Assembly (NCBI RefSeq): GCF_000328565.1
Contig: NC_019966.1
Coordinates: forward strand, 4,402,001 to 4,466,000
Direction: 5' to 3'
DNA: 64,000 nt
Source of the DNA: Mycobacterium sp. JS623
GTDB lineage: Bacteria; Actinomycetota; Actinomycetes; Mycobacteriales; Mycobacteriaceae
In this document: in pieces, positions 54,608-61,718 of the stretch
Layout: the number at the start of each line of letters is the position of its first letter
How positions within the stretch are numbered: position 1 is the stretch's first letter
Notes under the pieces: generated by a model
What the model saw: the letters and a program-made list of their open reading frames with translations, nothing else
Told to the model about the DNA's origin: nothing
Databases searched by the model: none
Made by a program: the position numbers and the translations under genes

Positions 54608-55569
54608 CCGCGGTCTGCGACGAATACGGGGCGCCGGATGTGGTCGGTGTCGATTATTCGTGGCCGTCGCCCGCCATCGTCTCGGGGCAGGTTCGGGTGA
54701 AGGTCGAAGCGGCGTCGGTGAACTACCCTGACGTGTTGCTGATCGCCAACGAGTATCAGATCAGCATCCCCACCCCGTTCATTCCGGGCAGTGAGTTCGC
54801 CGGTATGATCGTTGAAACAACCTCTGGCGCAGAGGGTTTTGCTGTCGGAGATCGGGTAACCGGAACCATGCTGTATGGCGCCTTCGCCCAGGAGGTCGTC
54901 ATCGCCGCCACAGCGCTCACGCGAATACCTGACGGCGTCGACAAGTACACCGCCGCAGCGTTCGGTGTGGCGTATCGCACCGCGTATCACGCACTGCGGT
55001 CGATGGTGCGCGTCCAGGCCGGCGATGAACTGATTGTGTTGGGCGCGGGTGGAGGTGTCGGCCTGGCGGCGGTCCAGTTGGGCGTGAAGCTTGGCGCGTC
55101 GGTCACCGCGGTTGCGTCGTCGACCGAAAAGCTCGATGTGGCAGCGAGTTACGGGGCGCGCCACCTCATCAATTACCGGACCGCCGACCTGCGGATCGTG
55201 CTGAAGGATGCCATCCCCCGCGGCGCGCACGCCGTCGTCGATCCGGTCGGCGGCGCGCTATCGGATCCCGCGCTGCGGGCGCTTGGCCGCGGCGGGCGCT
55301 TCGTCACCGTCGGCTTTGCCTCCGGAGACATCCCCCGGATTCCCCTGAATCTGGTGCTGGTGAAGGGCGTGCACGTGCTCGGTTTTCAGTTTCAGGATGT
55401 GCCGCCAGACGAGTTCGTTCGCAACGAAAACGAACTACGCGAGCTACTCATGGCCATGCGCGTGCAGCCGCACATCTGCGCGGTATATCCGCTCGAGGAG
55501 ACTGCCCAAGCACTGGCATATGTCGCCGAGGGTCGCGCCATTGGCAAGGTGTTGATCGACCTGACCTAA
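54601..55569 (+). CDS. NADPH:quinone oxidoreductase-like medium-chain dehydrogenase
   Basis: 322-residue MDR family protein (zinc-free quinone oxidoreductase/enoyl-reductase type). It has KVEAASVNYPDVLLIANEYQISIPTPFIPGSEFAGMIVE and GDRVTGTMLYGAFAQEVV, the NADPH site ELIVLGAGGGVGLAAVQLGVKLGASVTAVASS, then YGARHLINYRTADLR. No zinc-ligand Cys/His pattern is seen. The start is ATG 54601 overlapping the kinase stop. In acyl-CoA operons such proteins reduce or rearrange the enoyl product. Its stop overlaps the opposing hypothetical gene by three bases. Confidence 0.87.
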   Translation: MLAAVCDEYGAPDVVGVDYSWPSPAIVSGQVRVKVEAASVNYPDVLLIANEYQISIPTPFIPGSEFAGMIVETTSGAEGFAVGDRVTGTMLYGAFAQEVVIAATALTRIPDGVDKYTAAAFGVAYRTAYHALRSMVRVQAGDELIVLGAGGGVGLAAVQLGVKLGASVTAVASSTEKLDVAASYGARHLINYRTADLRIVLKDAIPRGAHAVVDPVGGALSDPALRALGRGGRFVTVGFASGDIPRIPLNLVLVKGVHVLGFQFQDVPPDEFVRNENELRELLMAMRVQPHICAVYPLEETAQALAYVAEGRAIGKVLIDLT

Positions 55570-56063
55570 CTCGCCGGGACCAGGTCAGCAGCGACCGACA
55601 CCGACATGCCGCAGCGGAACGTCTCGGCGTGGGCGACAGCGGCCTCTGCATTGGCCGCTGCCAGCGCCTGCGACTTGAAAGCCCTTGCCGCCGCACTCAA
55701 GTGGTGCTCGACGGAGTCGACGCTCTTATCGAGTTCGGCAGGCAGCCGCTCACCCCACAGCGTGACCTCCGTCGCGCCCTGCTCCAGCGCGTTGAGGACA
55801 TGCTGATGTACTCGCGGATCGCTGTCGAACACATCGGCGGCGACCGCGACCGTCTGCGGATGCGGGCGGTCCTCCCACGCCTCGAGCACCGACTCGAGAT
55901 CACGAACCTGCGCTCCGAGAATCTCGAGCGGCCGCGCGTCATCGTCGTTGCCGATCAGGACGGTGACGTCCCACCCGGCCATCACCCGGTCGTAGATCCA
56001 GCCGCCGGCGAACGCCACCGCGTCCAGCACGGTCGGGGCCACCACGTCCAGCCGATATCTCAT
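55566..56063 (-). CDS. Conserved hypothetical protein, 165 residues, coupled to TetR (3)
   Basis: No domain recognised. The start MRYRLDVVAPTVLDAVAFAGGWIYDRVMAGWDVTVLIG (complement 56061-56063) overlaps the TetR stop (ATGA), so the two are translated together. The N-terminal part looks like an alpha/beta fold, and the C-terminal half is a long Ala-rich helical region (HLSAAARAFKSQALAAANAEAAVAHAETFRCG). No catalytic motif or signal peptide is visible. The tight coupling to a regulator suggests a regulatory or ligand-sensing role, but this is a guess. Confidence 0.65.
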   Translation of the reverse strand: MRYRLDVVAPTVLDAVAFAGGWIYDRVMAGWDVTVLIGNDDDARPLEILGAQVRDLESVLEAWEDRPHPQTVAVAADVFDSDPRVHQHVLNALEQGATEVTLWGERLPAELDKSVDSVEHHLSAAARAFKSQALAAANAEAAVAHAETFRCGMSVSVAADLVPAS

Positions 56064-56668
56064 GTCGAGCTCCTGGGCGCCAGCTCGCGACCCAGCGACT
56101 CGGCGTAGCCCTTGAACACCTCGGTCAGCGGGATTGATCGATCGAGTAACCATAGGGTCTCCATTCCGGTGATGAAGGCGAGTATTTCTACGGCCTTGCT
56201 GGACGCGTCGAAGTCTGGGCGGAACTTTCCGTCACTCTGACCGCGCTTGATGATGTCGGTGACGATGTCGACGGCGTCGCTGTACCGCTTGTGCATTCGG
56301 TCGTGCAGCGGAGCGTCGGGCGCGATGTTCTCGACCAACAGCACCGTGAAGGTGCCGATGAGCTCGGGCGCGCGTTCGAATCGCTGGGGCACCCGGCTGA
56401 GCTCGACGACCAGGTCACCGGACTGATAGTCGGCGTGTATCTCGTCGTCGGCGTCGCGCGCATCGAGCACCGCGTTGAGCAGTTGCTCCTTGGATTCGAA
56501 GTGGTGCAACAACCCCGCGGGCGTGACGCCGGCTTCCTTCGCGATCTGAGCCAGCGAGGTGTTGCGCCAGCCGTTGCGTGCCAGCAGCCGCTCGGCCACG
56601 GAAAGTATCCGCTGCCTGCGGTCCTCCCCCTTGGCGAGGAGGGACTCGTATGGCCGTGGGGCGGACAC
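56060..56668 (-). CDS. TetR family transcriptional regulator (3)
   Basis: 202-residue TetR repressor. The GTG start (complement 56666-56668) follows GAAGGAG. The HTH is QRILSVAERLLARNGWRNTSLAQIAKEAGVTPAGLLHHFESKEQLLNAVLDARD (about 20-72). The ligand domain includes the DFDASSKAVEILAFITGMETLWLLD helix. The operator is probably the 32-base inverted repeat at 56685-56716, just upstream. It is coupled to a hypothetical gene and lies downstream of the LLM/CMD genes on the same strand. Confidence 0.88.
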   Translation of the reverse strand: MSAPRPYESLLAKGEDRRQRILSVAERLLARNGWRNTSLAQIAKEAGVTPAGLLHHFESKEQLLNAVLDARDADDEIHADYQSGDLVVELSRVPQRFERAPELIGTFTVLLVENIAPDAPLHDRMHKRYSDAVDIVTDIIKRGQSDGKFRPDFDASSKAVEILAFITGMETLWLLDRSIPLTEVFKGYAESLGRELAPRSST

Positions 56669-56684
56669 CTGGCTCCTTCGTCGC

Positions 56685-56716
56685 AACCAACCTAGTGAAC
56701 ACACAGTAGGTAGGTT
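56685..56716. promoter_or_regulatory. Inverted-repeat operator upstream of TetR (3)
   Basis: AACCAACCTA (56685-56694) and TAGGTAGGTT (56707-56716) are inverted repeats with 9 of 10 bases complementary, separated by 12 bases. They lie 17 bases upstream of the TetR GTG, over the expected promoter, a common layout for autoregulated TetR genes. Confidence 0.55.
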
Positions 56717-56774
56717 TGCGGCGTGTGACAAGGGTCTCAACCGAAATTGCTTCAGATCAGCGCCGCGCCGCAGG

Positions 56775-57362
56775 TCAGACGCCCGGAGGCAGTTCCTCGC
56801 TACCGGGAGGAGGCCTGAGTTCCCAGGTATCGCACGCCGTCGCCAACATCGCGTACGTCCCGAACACGAAGATCAGCTCCATCGCCTGGTGCGTGCCAAT
56901 CTCCTTGACCAGGCAGGCCCACGTCCCAGAGTCGACTTTGCCGCCGGTCAGCATCTCGTCGGTGGCCTCCAGGACGAGCCGATCCACCCCGTCGAACCCG
57001 CCATTGCCGCGGGCAAGTTCAGCGATGTCTTCTTCAGACATGCCGCCCGAGGTCGCAATCCTGTAGTGCTCTCCCCAGAAGAACGCCGAGCGCCTGGCGT
57101 GCGCAAGCCGCAGAATTACCAACTCACGCAGCCGCAACGGCAACTCGCCGCGCTGCAACAGAAATGCGTTGTAACCCAGGAACTCTCGAGCCATCGCGGG
57201 GTGGCGCGCCAGCACGCCGAGGATGTCGAAATGCGACGGATCCCGCGGCTGCCCCGACCCGGACCGCGGCACCTCGTCCGCCGATATACCGAATAGTCGT
57301 CCGACGGCCGCGTATTCGTCGTCGCCCCATTCATCCACGGCGAGCGGCGGTAGAAGTGCCAC
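56775..57362 (-). CDS. Carboxymuconolactone decarboxylase/AhpD-like protein
   Basis: 195-residue CMD-like all-helical protein. The core is NAFLLQRGELPLRLRELVILRLAHARRSAFFWGEHYRIATSGGMSEEDIAELARG, the helix carrying the conserved Glu and the FWGEHYRIA segment that replaces the CxxC/H of AhpD, followed by LEATDEMLTGGKVDSGTW and IGTHQAMELIFVFGTYAMLATACD. The absence of the redox Cys pair favours a decarboxylase or isomerase-like role over peroxidase reduction. The start is GTG 57362 (spaced six from GGAGG) or GTG 57368 overlapping the LLM stop. It follows the LLM gene in a five-gene minus-strand unit starting at Rieske (3). Confidence 0.8.
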   Translation of the reverse strand: MALLPPLAVDEWGDDEYAAVGRLFGISADEVPRSGSGQPRDPSHFDILGVLARHPAMAREFLGYNAFLLQRGELPLRLRELVILRLAHARRSAFFWGEHYRIATSGGMSEEDIAELARGNGGFDGVDRLVLEATDEMLTGGKVDSGTWACLVKEIGTHQAMELIFVFGTYAMLATACDTWELRPPPGSEELPPGV

Positions 57363-57364
57363 CT

Positions 57365-58225
57365 TCACCCTCCGGAGCGCTCGTGTAGTTCGGCTAACGC
57401 ATGAAGCTGTTCGAGGTAGTGCTCGAGTGAGCGGGCCAGGAAGACGGCGGACACGGTGGTGGTTCCGGCGGCAGCCAGCGCATGCAAGGCCTCCTCCGCC
57501 TGCCCCGGATTGCCCACCGGGTCGAGGAGTTGTTCGGCCATCAGAACCACCTCGAACGATTCGGGCAGCTCCCATGCCTTCAGCCATTCCGCGGCGGTGG
57601 CCAACGGAACGTTGAACGGACACCAGCCGTCGGCGAGCGTGACCGCCCGCCGCAATGAGCGCTTGGTGCGGCCGCCGATCCAGAACGGCATGTGCGGCTG
57701 CAACGCGCACGGGTCGACGGTGAGCCCACCGAACGAATAGAACTCACCGTCATAGGCGGGTTCGTTGCTCGGCAGCGCGGCTCGCAGTGCGCGCAGCGCG
57801 TCATCGCCGCGGGCGCCTCGATCGTCGAAGGAAGCTCCAAGGAGGTCGAACTCCTCCTTCAACGATCCGACGCCAAGGCCGAGTATCACTCGACCGTTGC
57901 TGACGTGGTCCAGTGTGCCGTAACGCTTTACGATCTCCAACGGATGGTGGTAGCCAAGCACCAGCGTCATGGTTGCGAGCCGTATCCGGCTGGTGCGAGC
58001 CGACACATAACCGAACGTGGCCAGCGGATCCCAGTACCGCGTACCGCGCCTGGCAGCTTCGGAAGAGGGCAGACCGATGTGTTCGCTGCACGTCATGTGG
58101 TGATAACCGAGTCGGTCCGCGGTCTCGGCGATCCGACCGACATCGTCAACAGTGGCGTTCTTCTCCCATGTCAAGGGGGCGCCCGCGACGTTGGTGACGA
58201 TGGGCGTCATGATGCCGAGTTTCAC
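57365..58225 (-). CDS. F420-dependent LLM-class oxidoreductase (4)
   Basis: 286-residue luciferase-like protein. MKLGIMTPIVTN, GYHHMTCSEHIGLPSSEA, TSRIRLATMTLVLGYHHPLEIVKRYGTLDHVSNGRVILGLGVGSLKEEFDLLGASFDDRG and MPFWIGGRTKRSLRRAVTLADGWCPF are family-typical. GTG start overlaps the TauD stop by four bases. It follows Rieske (3), the small protein and TauD (2) in one operon, so it would act on the oxygenase products, for example as an F420-dependent dehydrogenase or monooxygenase. Confidence 0.87.
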   Translation of the reverse strand: MKLGIMTPIVTNVAGAPLTWEKNATVDDVGRIAETADRLGYHHMTCSEHIGLPSSEAARRGTRYWDPLATFGYVSARTSRIRLATMTLVLGYHHPLEIVKRYGTLDHVSNGRVILGLGVGSLKEEFDLLGASFDDRGARGDDALRALRAALPSNEPAYDGEFYSFGGLTVDPCALQPHMPFWIGGRTKRSLRRAVTLADGWCPFNVPLATAAEWLKAWELPESFEVVLMAEQLLDPVGNPGQAEEALHALAAAGTTTVSAVFLARSLEHYLEQLHALAELHERSGG

Positions 58226-59052
58226 TGAAGCGGCTCTTCGCCGGCCAGGATCGTGCGATGCATGAGTCGGCCGCTGTCGACCGGATACTCGAGCACCCGG
58301 TGCATGGTTCCGGTGTTGTCCCAGATGAGGAGGTCACCGACTTGCCACTCGTGCCGATAGACATACTGCGGCTGGGTGGCCCAATCACGCAGCCGGGCAA
58401 GCAAAGCGCGGCTCTGCTCCACCGGCATTCCGACGACGTAGTCGGCCGTCGCGCCGAGAAGCAACGATTTTCGCCCCGACTGGTGGGTCCACACCATCGG
58501 GCAGACCTTCGTCGGCGACTTCTGCCAGAAGGTGACCTCCTCGTAGCTCATCTCCGGACGGACGTAGTACTGCGACCGCTCGGCACTGTGCACCACTCGA
58601 AGGTCGGCGATGAGTTCCTTGTCGGCGTTCGGCAGGTCATCGTATGCGGCATAGGTATTGCAGAACTCGGTGTCGCCGCCGATGTCCGACAGCTTGATGG
58701 CCCGCAGCAGCGTCGCGAGATTCGGATACGGCTGCAGCGAGCCGTCGAAATGCCAGAACATGGAGCCCTTCAGGTATTCGGCTCGCTGGTTGACATTCGT
58801 GTCGAGCGAGATCTTGTAGATGCCGCTCTCCCCTTCGTTAGCCACAATGTTTCCAAGGGTTTTGGCAATGGCGACCTGTTGCTCGTCGCTGATCTCCTGG
58901 CCGCGGAAGAACACCACCCCTCGCTGCTCCAGCGTGGCACGGATGTTGACGGCTTCCCGCCCACTGAGCAGCGTTTCGAGATCGGTCTTGATCTCGCTAC
59001 CGATCCGCGGGCTGAGGTCGACGACTTCGAGTTGGGCGGAGGTGAGTCCCAT
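58222..59052 (-). CDS. TauD/TfdA-family Fe(II)/2-oxoglutarate dioxygenase (2)
   Basis: 276-residue dioxygenase, homolog of the one at 31041. The start MGLTSAQLEVVD (complement 59050-59052) is two bases after the small-protein stop. The iron ligands are His101 and Asp103 in MFWHFDGS and a distal His at about 251 in WDNTGTMHRV. It shares with copy 1 the blocks GGDTEFCNTYAAYDDL, LRVVHSAERSQ, MVWTHQSGRKSLLLGATADYVVGM and TILAGEEPLQ. It is the same module order as in the 31041-33480 cluster: TauD, small protein, Rieske. Confidence 0.88.
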   Translation of the reverse strand: MGLTSAQLEVVDLSPRIGSEIKTDLETLLSGREAVNIRATLEQRGVVFFRGQEISDEQQVAIAKTLGNIVANEGESGIYKISLDTNVNQRAEYLKGSMFWHFDGSLQPYPNLATLLRAIKLSDIGGDTEFCNTYAAYDDLPNADKELIADLRVVHSAERSQYYVRPEMSYEEVTFWQKSPTKVCPMVWTHQSGRKSLLLGATADYVVGMPVEQSRALLARLRDWATQPQYVYRHEWQVGDLLIWDNTGTMHRVLEYPVDSGRLMHRTILAGEEPLQ

Positions 59053-59054
59053 GT

Positions 59055-59378
59055 TCAGCTCACTCTCGTGAGAATGGTGTTGGCGGAGTGCTTTACGCGC
59101 GGTTGCTTCCACAACTCCACCGCCAGGGAAACGGTGATCAAGGAGTAGAGCAGGTTGCGCAGATTGGCGACGTCGTCGGGCAGGGGTTCGGCGTAGTCGA
59201 ACTTGTCGATGTAAGCCACCGCTTCCTCGGCGAGCGGAAACACCTCGTCGTAGAACGCCCGGATTTCGGCCATCGAGCTGTTCACCCGTTTCACGTAGCG
59301 CTCGTGCCCGTCTTCGATCGCCCATTCCGGGACCAGGTGCTCCAACCGCGAAAACTCAGGGGGCAGAGTTGTGTTCAT
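59055..59378 (-). CDS. Rieske-associated small protein, 107 residues, unknown function (copy 3)
   Basis: Third, more divergent copy of the small-protein family. It is coupled to the stop of Rieske (3) by ATGA and lies just before TauD (2). The retained blocks are LPPEFSRLEHLVPEW at the N terminus, SSMAEIRAFYDEVFPLAEEAVAYIDKFDY in the middle, and LPDDVANLRNLLYSLITVSLAVELWKQPRV at the C terminus. The CDKFPLDD sequence of copies 1 and 2 is IDKFDYAEPL here. No metal, cofactor or signal motif. The strict gene order argues for a functional link to the oxygenase. Confidence 0.8.
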   Translation of the reverse strand: MNTTLPPEFSRLEHLVPEWAIEDGHERYVKRVNSSMAEIRAFYDEVFPLAEEAVAYIDKFDYAEPLPDDVANLRNLLYSLITVSLAVELWKQPRVKHSANTILTRVS

Positions 59379-60646
59379 CGCTTTTCACCGGCTTCGACGT
59401 ATTCGCCGACCGTCTTATGCAAATGACGTAACAGGATCTCTTCGTCGTTCATCGTGAAGTGGGTGAGCGCACCACTGTTCAGCATCGCCTGTAGCCCTTC
59501 CGACGGGCTCGCGTCTTCCAGGATGATGTCGTTGAGGAACGTTACTGTCAGCTCCTGGCCCAACCGCTCCTTGTGTGTCTTCGGTGGCTGATAGAACATC
59601 TCGACTTCAAAAATGTGCGAGTGCGGACCGGTCGGCCAGTGAGTGTGCGTGGAGAAGCCCGACGACCCGAAGATGAGCACGAAATTGGGAAAGAATTGGA
59701 ACGAGTCGAAACCGTACTTCTCCGACCGCGTCGGGTTGATTCCCGGCGGCATCGGCCCGCGATCGACCCGCTTGTTCCACGGGCCTGCCGCGCTGGCCTC
59801 CATCACGCACTCAATCGGCTTGGAGTACGGCGTTTTCTGCGATGGCTCTCCGGAGAACGAGAACATCCGGTGCGGACCCTTGATCTGGTAAGCCAGCGCG
59901 TCGGTAAACGGATTCGGTTGATCAAATGCTTCCCTGGCCTCAGCGGTCAGAGCGCCGAACGAGGACGCATGAAGATAGGGTCCGTGATAGCTCTCGGCGA
60001 AGCTGTCGACGAAAATCTTCCAGTTGCACTGTAATTCGGTCTTGAACCGGTACACCTGATGCGGGCCGGCAAAGGGGTAGCCCTCGATGCCGTGTGCCAA
60101 CTCGCCGAGGAACGAGCGCAGCGGTTCGGTGTTGTGCGGGTCGAGGTTGATGAAGATGAAGCCTTCCCACACTTCGCATTGAATGGCAGGCACACGACAA
60201 CTATCCGCGTCGAAGTCGAGCAGCAGATCCGTACGGGTGGCCGAGTGCAGTGAGCCGTCGAGCTTGTAGCGCCAGCCATGGAAGCGGCAGTACAGCAACG
60301 GGGCGCGGCCGGCCACCTCCTGAAACGGGTCGTCCTCCCAGAGCATCTTGTTGCCCCGATGCGGGCAGATGTTGTGGAAGGCGCGGATCACGTCATCCTT
60401 GCCCCGCACGACGATGACGGAGGTGTTCAGGAACCTCAGTTCGCGGGTGAAGTAGCTGCCGGACTTCGGCACGCGCTCCACCCGGCCGACGTAGAGCCAA
60501 GTCTTGGAGAAGACATGCTCACGCTCCTTCTCGTAGAAGTCAGGCGAGACGCAGTCTTCGAGTGATACCGGACCGCGACCGAGTTCGGGATAGGCGTCGG
60601 TCCAATGTCCGCTCGCGGGTTTGGTCACCAGGCTGTTGTGACTCAT
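59375..60646 (-). CDS. Rieske non-heme iron oxygenase, alpha subunit (3)
   Basis: 423-residue alpha subunit, the more divergent of the three. The start MSHNSLVTKP (complement 60644-60646) is preferred because the upstream open frame is Ser/Arg-rich noise. Rieske ligands are C94/H96 (CPHRGNKM) and C120/H123 (CRFHGW). The iron site is E218/H221/H226 in VDSFAESYHGPYLH, with Glu again in the bridging position. No beta subunit gene is present. It heads an operon running to the CMD gene and is divergent from a LysR regulator, with the palindrome GCAACA-N3-TGTTGC between. Confidence 0.92.
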   Translation of the reverse strand: MSHNSLVTKPASGHWTDAYPELGRGPVSLEDCVSPDFYEKEREHVFSKTWLYVGRVERVPKSGSYFTRELRFLNTSVIVVRGKDDVIRAFHNICPHRGNKMLWEDDPFQEVAGRAPLLYCRFHGWRYKLDGSLHSATRTDLLLDFDADSCRVPAIQCEVWEGFIFINLDPHNTEPLRSFLGELAHGIEGYPFAGPHQVYRFKTELQCNWKIFVDSFAESYHGPYLHASSFGALTAEAREAFDQPNPFTDALAYQIKGPHRMFSFSGEPSQKTPYSKPIECVMEASAAGPWNKRVDRGPMPPGINPTRSEKYGFDSFQFFPNFVLIFGSSGFSTHTHWPTGPHSHIFEVEMFYQPPKTHKERLGQELTVTFLNDIILEDASPSEGLQAMLNSGALTHFTMNDEEILLRHLHKTVGEYVEAGEKR

Positions 60647-60694
60647 GAGGCCTGACGGTACAACCGGCTGATTGGCCGAAATAGCCGCAAAACC

Positions 60695-60709
60695 GCAACA
60701 CCCTGTTGC
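60695..60709. promoter_or_regulatory. LysR-type operator, GCAACA-N3-TGTTGC
   Basis: GCAACACCCTGTTGC is a perfect 6-3-6 palindrome in the gap between divergent Rieske (3) and LysR genes, 14 bases before the LysR ATG. LysR regulators typically bind such a dyad to repress their own gene and activate the divergent operon. Confidence 0.6.
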
Positions 60710-60722
60710 ATATTTGGAACAT

Positions 60723-61718
60723 ATGGAGCAGAACCTGCCGTTCGACGTCGACGCCTTGCTGGTTTTCGGCAAGGTGGTGGAGTCACGGAGCTTGTCGAAG
60801 GCGGCGACGTTGCTCGGCATGCCCAAGTCGACGGTCAGCCGCAAGCTCACCAGGCTGGAAGCCGACCTTGGCATCAAGCTGCTGCGCAAGAACACCCACC
60901 AGCTCACCGTCACCGACCTCGGCCAGCAGGTCTACGCACACGCGATGAACATCCTGACCGAAGCCAACGGCGTGCGCGCCCTGGTCGAGGCCAGCAAGCA
61001 GGAACCGCAGGGCGAACTGCGAGTAGCCATACCGGTCTTCGTCGGCATCGACTACGCGTCCAGAGTCGGCGCCACCTTCCTGCAGCGGTATCCCAACTCG
61101 CAACTGGATATCCGCCTCGTGGACAACATGGTCGACCCGATCAAGGACGGCTTCGATGTGGTTTTCGGGACCGGCCCGCTACAGGATTCGACGCTGATAG
61201 CACGAAAGGTGTTCAGCCTCGAGCTCTTTCTGTGCGCCTCGCCGGACTTCGTCGCACAGTTGGCGGAGCCGATCGTCGAACCCACGCAGTTACACGGCCT
61301 GCCCTTTATCGAGTTCGGCTTCGGCGGTCCCCACAAGATCGTGCTACGGAACAACCGACGGCGACATGAGCTTTCGCCTCAGGTTCGGGCGCGGGCCAAC
61401 AACTTTCAGGTGTGCAAGCAGTACATCCTGCACGGGCTCGGAGTCGGCGCGATGCCCACCCAAATCCTCTGCACCGATGAACTCCGCGACGGCACGATCG
61501 TGCCCGTGCTGCCGGAGTGGAAACCCGAACCGTTGGACGTGCACATGATCTATCCGTTCGAGCTGTCGTTCTCCACCCTCATCAGCGCGTTCTACGAGGC
61601 GGCGTGCGACATCATCGTCGAGAACACGCCCGCGCCTGATTGCGATTTCGACGCGCAACCGTCGCTGTGCATGGATCAGCGCGCCGAAATCGCTAGAGGC
61701 CAAGCGACTTGGCGATGA
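60723..61718 (+). CDS. LysR family transcriptional regulator
   Basis: 331-residue LysR protein. The start is ATG 60723 (MEQNLPFDVDALLVFGKVVE); an in-frame TTG upstream would run through the operator and is rejected. The HTH is SRSLSKAATLLGMPKSTVSRKLTRLEADLGIKLLRKNTHQLTVTDLGQQVYAHA (about 20-72). The substrate-binding domain follows (GELRVAIPVFVGIDYASRVGATFLQRYPNSQLDIRLVDNMVDPIKDGFDVVFGTGPLQDSTLIARKV). It is divergent from the Rieske (3)-small protein-TauD-LLM-CMD operon, which it most likely activates. The 3' end overlaps the acyl-CoA dehydrogenase gene convergently by 26 bases. Confidence 0.9.
   Translation: MEQNLPFDVDALLVFGKVVESRSLSKAATLLGMPKSTVSRKLTRLEADLGIKLLRKNTHQLTVTDLGQQVYAHAMNILTEANGVRALVEASKQEPQGELRVAIPVFVGIDYASRVGATFLQRYPNSQLDIRLVDNMVDPIKDGFDVVFGTGPLQDSTLIARKVFSLELFLCASPDFVAQLAEPIVEPTQLHGLPFIEFGFGGPHKIVLRNNRRRHELSPQVRARANNFQVCKQYILHGLGVGAMPTQILCTDELRDGTIVPVLPEWKPEPLDVHMIYPFELSFSTLISAFYEAACDIIVENTPAPDCDFDAQPSLCMDQRAEIARGQATWR

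Noticed and set aside
60672..61718. Longer LysR protein starting at TTG 60672
   Set aside because: It would run through the palindromic operator and adds a leader unlike LysR proteins; ATG 60723 begins the helix-turn-helix domain.
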